Source: Gerris lacustris
Lineage: Eukaryota; Arthropoda; Insecta; Hemiptera; Gerridae
DNA length: 64,000 bases
Reading direction: 5' to 3'
NCBI GenBank assembly: GCA_951217055.1
Contig: OX578283.1
Location: forward strand, 66,477,975 to 66,541,974
In this document: positions 59,540-64,000 of the stretch, piece by piece
Layout: each line of letters starts with the position of its first letter
How positions within the stretch are numbered: the stretch's first letter is position 1
Made by a program: the position numbers and the translations under genes
The notes under the pieces: model-generated
What the model was told of the DNA's origin: nothing
The model's input: only the letters and a program-made list of their open reading frames with translations
Databases searched by the model: none

Positions 59540-59955
59540 GCCGTCTTCGTTTAAAGCAGGAACTAGATTTTTCCTGGGAAAACGGCTTATTTCGTTCGAT
59601 TCGTATTCAAGTGGACTACATTTTAATCAAAATAGTCGGAACCGTTTTCAAAAAAATACATTTTTTCACGTTTATCATTGTTTTTTGGGGTTGGCATCCC
59701 CAAATTTGGTGGTAAAAATTAATTTCTTGATTTCACCTCGGGGTAAGATTTTTCTAAACATGTACATATGTCAAATTTATTCAAAATCGACCCAGTAGTT
59801 TTTAGGGTCCACGCGTCTGCACAGACAGACAGACATTTTTTTTTAAAAAAATAACACTTTTTTGACTTAGGGTACCACAAAACGTGTAAATCCATCAAAA
59901 TCTCAAAATCGATTTTTCGCGCCATAACAATACTTTATAAATGAGAAAGGATGAA
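59540..59955 (-). mobile_element. family B dispersed repeat, copy 2
   Basis: Reverse copy of 20935-21357: GGAACTAGATTTTTCC at one end, CAGTAGTTTTTAGGGTCC and CTGCACAGACAGACAGACA inside, AATCTCAAAATCGATTTT and TTTATAAATGAGAAAG at the other end. Confidence 0.7.
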
Positions 59956-60020
59956 AGTATAAGGAATTGATAAGCTTTATCATAATAGTAATGAGTACTG
60001 CAAGTATTTAGCACTTAGTG

Positions 60021-60313
60021 GGGAGCTAGCGTAGCCGTGTGGGTTAAACCACTTCTGCTCGGCCATCACTGAATTTCGAGTGGAACGAGACGGGGTTCGA
60101 TTCCTCGCCGTGACACTCTGATTTATTTGGCTCACTATTGATCACATCATACTCGCTTTGGCGGTATTATGTACAGAGGTATGATGTGTGAAGTGGCTGG
60201 AACTCTCTACCGCGGGGCGTAATAAAGGGCCTAAGTGATGGCCTAATTGCAAGGTTCGAACAAGTGGTTCGTCCTACCCGTCCTAGTAGAAAGTACTAGA
60301 CTACTACTACTAC
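60021..60313 (+). mobile_element. tRNA-derived SINE with perfect target duplication, copy 2
   Basis: 293 bp. Exact 12-bp target duplication TAGCACTTAGTG (60009-60020 and 60314-60325). A box-like TAGCGTAGCCGTGTGG (from 60027) and exact B box GGTTCGATTCC (60094-60104) give an internal RNA polymerase III promoter. A tRNA-unrelated body ends in (TAC/CTA)n. Homologous to 6224-6553. The parental tRNA cannot be named by eye. Mobilised in trans by a LINE; which one is unknown, and the tail is not poly-A, so the LINE at 34-39 kb is not an obvious partner. Confidence 0.9.
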
Positions 60314-60325
60314 TAGCACTTAGTG

Positions 60326-61190
60326 TTGATCCAAAAACTAATATGTAATGTTTAGGGAAACACAGTACAATTTACGGTTAACGGGCTACTGCTTATTGTA
60401 TTCTTGGCAAAATAACAAAATTTACTAATGGGAACAAAACAAAACAGGGAGCTTGTAATAATATATTGCAGATAAATTGTTTGTGGTGGGAGGAATTTCG
60501 TTCTAGTTGTAGCAAATTATTGTAGACATTAAGAATAGTATAAAAAATACTTGATTCTAACGATATTTTGTGGCACTTACACGTATTGATTGTAACTCAA
60601 AGATTTTAATAATAATTATATATTATTATTGCAAATGAAAACTAAATACATAAAGGATAAATCGAACAAAATTTTCTCATGTAGATATTGATCCTATGTT
60701 TAAATCCTTTTTTTCTTTTTTTGTCCATTTACATATTTTACACCATAAAAAGCAGACCACTTAGGAGGGCCCATTGAACAAACCCGGGTTAGGAACCAAA
60801 GTCATCACATTTGTGTGAAGATTTGGTTGTTACAATGTATCCACATCTCAATGCCATATCGAACCGAGTGCCGATCATGGTTTTCAGGCCAAAACCTGGT
60901 AGCCCTACTCTTTCCAGCAGCTTATCAGTTGTTTAAACAATGCTGGGTGAACATTTAGCGGACCTAATACGGGTATTGAACCTTGAGCTACATGGTCAGG
61001 TGGACACCCATCCATCTACTGACCACACCCGATGCAAAAAAAACTCAATTGCTCTCTCACGGGCAAACCAGGCCCCTTTAAATCTTGTAATATCTCATTT
61101 AATTGATTAATATTTAAAAAGTGTTCAACAGTTGGTTGTTTACTTTTCTTTTCGATTTTCAACCAAAATCAGTTTTATTTTCATCAACAT
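60326..61190. other. no gene seen
   Basis: Less AT-rich part at 60750-61080 (ACCGAGTGCCGATCATGG, CCAGCAGCTTATCAG) has no ORF or homology that I recognise. Rest AT-rich. Confidence 0.4.
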
Positions 61191-61310
61191 CTCGAGAACT
61201 AGATTTTTCCCGGTAAAACGGCTAATATGGTTGCATTCGTATTTAAATGTACTACATTTTAACAGATTTCAATCAAAACGTTAGAACAGTTTTCGAGAAA
61301 TAATTTGTTT
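61191..61310 (-). mobile_element. family B repeat, terminal fragment
   Basis: GAACTAGATTTTTCCCGG ... CGTATTTAAATGTACTACAT ... ACAGTTTTCGAGAAATAATT, matching the terminal 120 bp of family B. Confidence 0.6.
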
Positions 61311-61440
61311 TACATTTTTTCAGAGTTTTAATGCAATTTAGATAGTTGGTCATAATTAGCTCATTGTAGGTCTCATATAAGTTTCCAATTTCTGCACACA
61401 TTGTGACTTATGTTATTCTTTTTAAAATCCTATACCTATA
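61311..61440 (+). mobile_element. family C repeat, internal fragment
   Basis: TTAATGCAATTTAGATAGTT, ATTGTAGGTCTCATATAAG and TTTAAAATCCTATACCTATA match the family C middle in diverged form. Joined directly to a family B end, as in other composite repeats here. Confidence 0.5.
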
Positions 61441-61458
61441 AGTACTCATAAGGTTTTT

Positions 61459-62226
61459 AAGAAATGGGGATGGTTTGTAAGAAATGGGGATGGTTTGTAA
61501 GAAATAGGAATGGTTTGGAAGAAATGGGGATGGTTTGTAAGAAATAGGAATGGTTTGGAAGAAATGGGGATGGTTTGTATGAAATAGGAATGGTTTGGAA
61601 GAAATGGGGATTGTTAGTAAGAAATGGGAATGGTTTGGAAAAAATGGGGATGGTTTGTAAGAAATGGGGGATGGTTTGTAAGAAATGGGGATGGTTTGTA
61701 AGAAATGGGGATGGTTTGTAAGAAATAGGAATGGTTTGGAAGAAATGGGGATGGTTTGTAAGAAATGGGAATGGTTTGTAAGAAATGGGGATGGTTTGAA
61801 TGAAATGGGGATGGTTTGTAAAAAATGGAAATGATTTGTAAGAAATGGGGATGGTTTGTAAAAAATGGGGATGGTTTGTAAGAAATGGGGATGGTTTGTA
61901 AGAAATGGGAATGGTTTGGAAGAAATGGGAATGGTTTGTAAGAAATGGGGGATGGTTTGTAAGAAATGGGGATGGTTTGTAAGAAATGGGGGATGGTTTG
62001 TAAGAAATGGGGATGGTTTGTAAGAAATGGGGGATGGTTTGTAAGAAATGGGGATGGTTTGTAAGAAATGGGGGATGGTTTGTAAGAAATGGGGATGGTT
62101 TGTAAGAAATGGGGGATGGTTTGAAAGAAATGGGGATGGTTTGTAAGAAATGGGGGATGGTTTGAAAGAAATGGGGAATGTTTGTAAGAAATGGGGGATG
62201 GTTTGAAAGAAATGGGGATGGTTTGT
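61459..62226 (-). repeat. 20/21-bp satellite, about 38 copies
   Basis: Tandem GAAATGGGGATGGTTTGTAA with 21-bp variants (an added G). No stop arises on the minus strand in any frame, giving an open stretch of 273 codons (61408-62229) that reads FLTNHPHFLQTIPISYKPSP-like repeats. The frame changes freely at 20/21-bp junctions, so a protein is unlikely. Confidence 0.93.
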
Positions 62227-62344
62227 CAAAAGTAACCTAAATATAGTCTCATAATAATATCAACTTTTTGCGGACACTAGATATTGCTAAAAGATAATAA
62301 TATTCTATAATTTATCTTAAGTGTACCCTTTTATATATATTCAT
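62227..62344. other. no feature
   Basis: AT-rich spacer. Confidence 0.35.
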
Positions 62345-63406
62345 TAAGTAGGTAGGTGGATCCTTGTTGGGGTAAAAAAAAGTATTTCACATTGGTTAAG
62401 GTGTTGGCGACGTTTCGACCTTACCGGTCATTTTCAAGCCTATAAACAACATTTATTGTTTTTTAAAAACATAAATTAACATATCGCTAGTATACCTGCA
62501 AAACCTCGAAAGTCCGATTTTTGGGATTTTTATTTTTTTTCATATTTTGATAGATTTAGGTCGACTGCGTCTCCGTGTGAAATATTGTAAGTTTTTGTCG
62601 ACTACAACGCCTTTAAACGGCGATTGAAAAAACTCGTAAGTCGAGATGGTAGCATGAAAGGTAATAAATCCTCGTATGTCCGTAGAAAAGCACGCCGCTC
62701 GCAGGCTACAGCAAAGTTCCAGTTTTAAAATAAGTTAAACGACTTATATTGACAAATTTTTATTAAAAATTATTATATTATTTTAAGGTACACTTGCGTT
62801 TTTATTAATTACTACATCTATTTATCACTAATTTTAAGGGGGACTTGTAGTTCAGGAGACTTACATGGTTTTATACAATGCATTGTTAGAAGGAAATTCA
62901 ACTTGCATGGTTTTGTACCATATGTCATAAACTTACAAGGTATTATACCTACTTTTAAATAACCTTACGAGTTTTTATCTGGACATTTTCTTTGTAAAAC
63001 CTCGTAACTCAATAAAAGTTCTTGACTAAATCCACGTAAGTACAAAATTAGTCCACAAAATTGTAATTTAATTATAATTTTAATTATGAGTGTATATAAA
63101 ACCTCCAATGGTAGTAAAACATCATATAAATGGGCAATGTGTAATAGAAATAAAAGATTAACCTATTATTCTGTTTTTTTGCTCTCCTGTAAAATTTTGG
63201 ATTTGGTACATACGAGGTTTTGCTGATATACTAGCGATATGCTATAATATTTTTTTTACATCAATTTAATTTAAAAGTATCTATTATCTATTTTTCTATC
63301 ATAAAGTAGTTAAGACTTTATTTTACCTGATTAAAACGATTTTTTTTAATAAAAAACCAATGTGAAATACTTTTCTTTACCCTAACAAGGATCCACCTAC
63401 CTACTT
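62345..63406. mobile_element. TIR element (outer), about 55-bp TIRs
   Basis: 1062 bp. Left AAGTAGGTAGGTGGATCC...TTTCACATTGGTTAA (62345-62399), right the inverse (63351-63406). Left side inner part, on the minus strand, has TTGAAAATGACC-GGTAA-GGTCGAAACG at 62437-62411, related to 14004-14036. No ORF. A second TIR element fills most of it. Confidence 0.75.
62480..63243. mobile_element. TIR element (inner)
   Basis: Ends ACATATCGCTAGTATACCTG / CTGATATACTAGCGATATGC with AAAACCTCG / CGAGGTTTT directly inside. The interior repeats ACTCGTAAGT, CTCGTATGT, CTTACGAG, CCTCGTAACT and ACATACGAGG in both orientations. No coding content. Confidence 0.65.
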
Positions 63407-63486
63407 GATGATAATAATATTATTATTTATGTAAATAAACAAATTTGACAGATTTAAATTGGTTGTAAAATTTTAATAAATTATAC

Positions 63487-63565
63487 AATAATTGATCGTA
63501 AACGCAAATCAATAAAATACGCGACGGGATGTGAGGAAGCCATTTACAACACAAATTGGTCGACT
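63487..63565 (+). mobile_element. family C repeat, 3' end fragment
   Basis: AATCAATAAAATACGCGACG, GATGTGAGGAAGCC and ACACAAATTGG match the last 80 bp of family C. Confidence 0.6.
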
Positions 63566-64000
63566 AGTTACGATGATCGACTATTATGATGATTTTAATC
63601 ATAAACCAATAAAGTTTTCAGTTTCATCAGTGGATTGGCTAGAGGTCGACCAAGAAGTCATGGAAATGAGAGGAGTGCGCTAGTGTCGCCATGTACAGTC
63701 AGTTTTTGATATAATAGACCACGGTCAAAAAACACAGTGTTGTTCTTCTGTTATTAATAATTTTATTTTTGATAACTTCTATATTTTTTGCAACAGGCAA
63801 CACTGTACCTGATAAGAAATCACTAATAATATACGATAATATCTTTATATTATTATTTATTGATTATTCATAATAATATTCTTTAAATCAAAATCTACAT
63901 TCTTTTTCCTTAATCTATTTTTTTCTTCCTCTTTATTTCTGAGTTAGATTTTGATTTAGAACAGTTGTGACTATAGTTCGTGCTGTATAAAAACAAACAA
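63566..64000. other. no gene seen
   Basis: AT-rich with TTATTATTTATTGATTATTC-like stretches; nothing recognised. Confidence 0.4.

Noticed and set aside
60021..60120. Functional tRNA gene
   Set aside because: B box is exact but there is no full cloverleaf, and the sequence continues into a SINE body and tail.
61408..62229. 273-codon minus-strand ORF as a proline/threonine-rich protein
   Set aside because: It lies wholly on a 20/21-bp satellite and its frame shifts freely between units; no start context or domain.

Overview
The window looks like AT-rich, repeat-dominated nuclear DNA of an arthropod, most likely an insect. The grounds are the transposon types (BEL/Pao, a Mag-like Ty3/gypsy with very short LTRs, a CR1/Jockey-group LINE, hAT-type MITEs, a tRNA-derived SINE), the absence of bacterial-type operons, and long (TA)n and poly-G/C tracts. 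I cannot name the species. I recognise no host gene. One short GC-richer open stretch at 49756-49991 has a good splice acceptor, and its exon has a strong donor at 50077/50078, so it may be an exon of a host gene.

Layout. 1-31 kb is a mosaic of old repeats: foldback elements, minisatellites, a SINE, three families of related dispersed repeats (called A, B and C here), two hAT-like elements with 8-bp target duplications, a large inverted array at 12.6-13.9 kb, and a LINE fragment at 20.1 kb. 31.2-39.8 kb is a nested insertion. The outer part is a BEL/Pao retrotransposon (200-bp LTRs differing at one position, 5-bp target duplication CCACA) whose only ORF fuses Gag in frame to the end of the integrase. 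Inside it, in antisense, sits a LINE with intact ORF1 (PHD finger, coiled coil, FP25-like) and intact ORF2 (endonuclease plus reverse transcriptase) and a poly-A tail. 40-54 kb is again mosaic: two TIR elements, foldbacks, a roughly 100-bp minisatellite and the candidate exon. 54.25-58.40 kb is a complete 4150-bp Mag-type Ty3/gypsy element on the minus strand, with identical 88-bp LTRs and a 5-bp target duplication (GTTAG), disabled by one stop and one frameshift. 58.4-64 kb holds further copies of families A-C, a SINE with a perfect 12-bp target duplication, a 20-bp satellite of about 38 copies, and a TIR element nested in another TIR element.

Functionally the window is a record of successive insertions. 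The intact genes belong to the LINE. The BEL element could be mobilised only with proteins from elsewhere. The SINE and MITEs are non-autonomous. The most unusual signals are hammerhead-ribozyme-like cores in several foldback repeats (clearest at 14.16-14.41 kb), the Gag-integrase fusion of the young BEL element, and the extremely compact Mag-type element.
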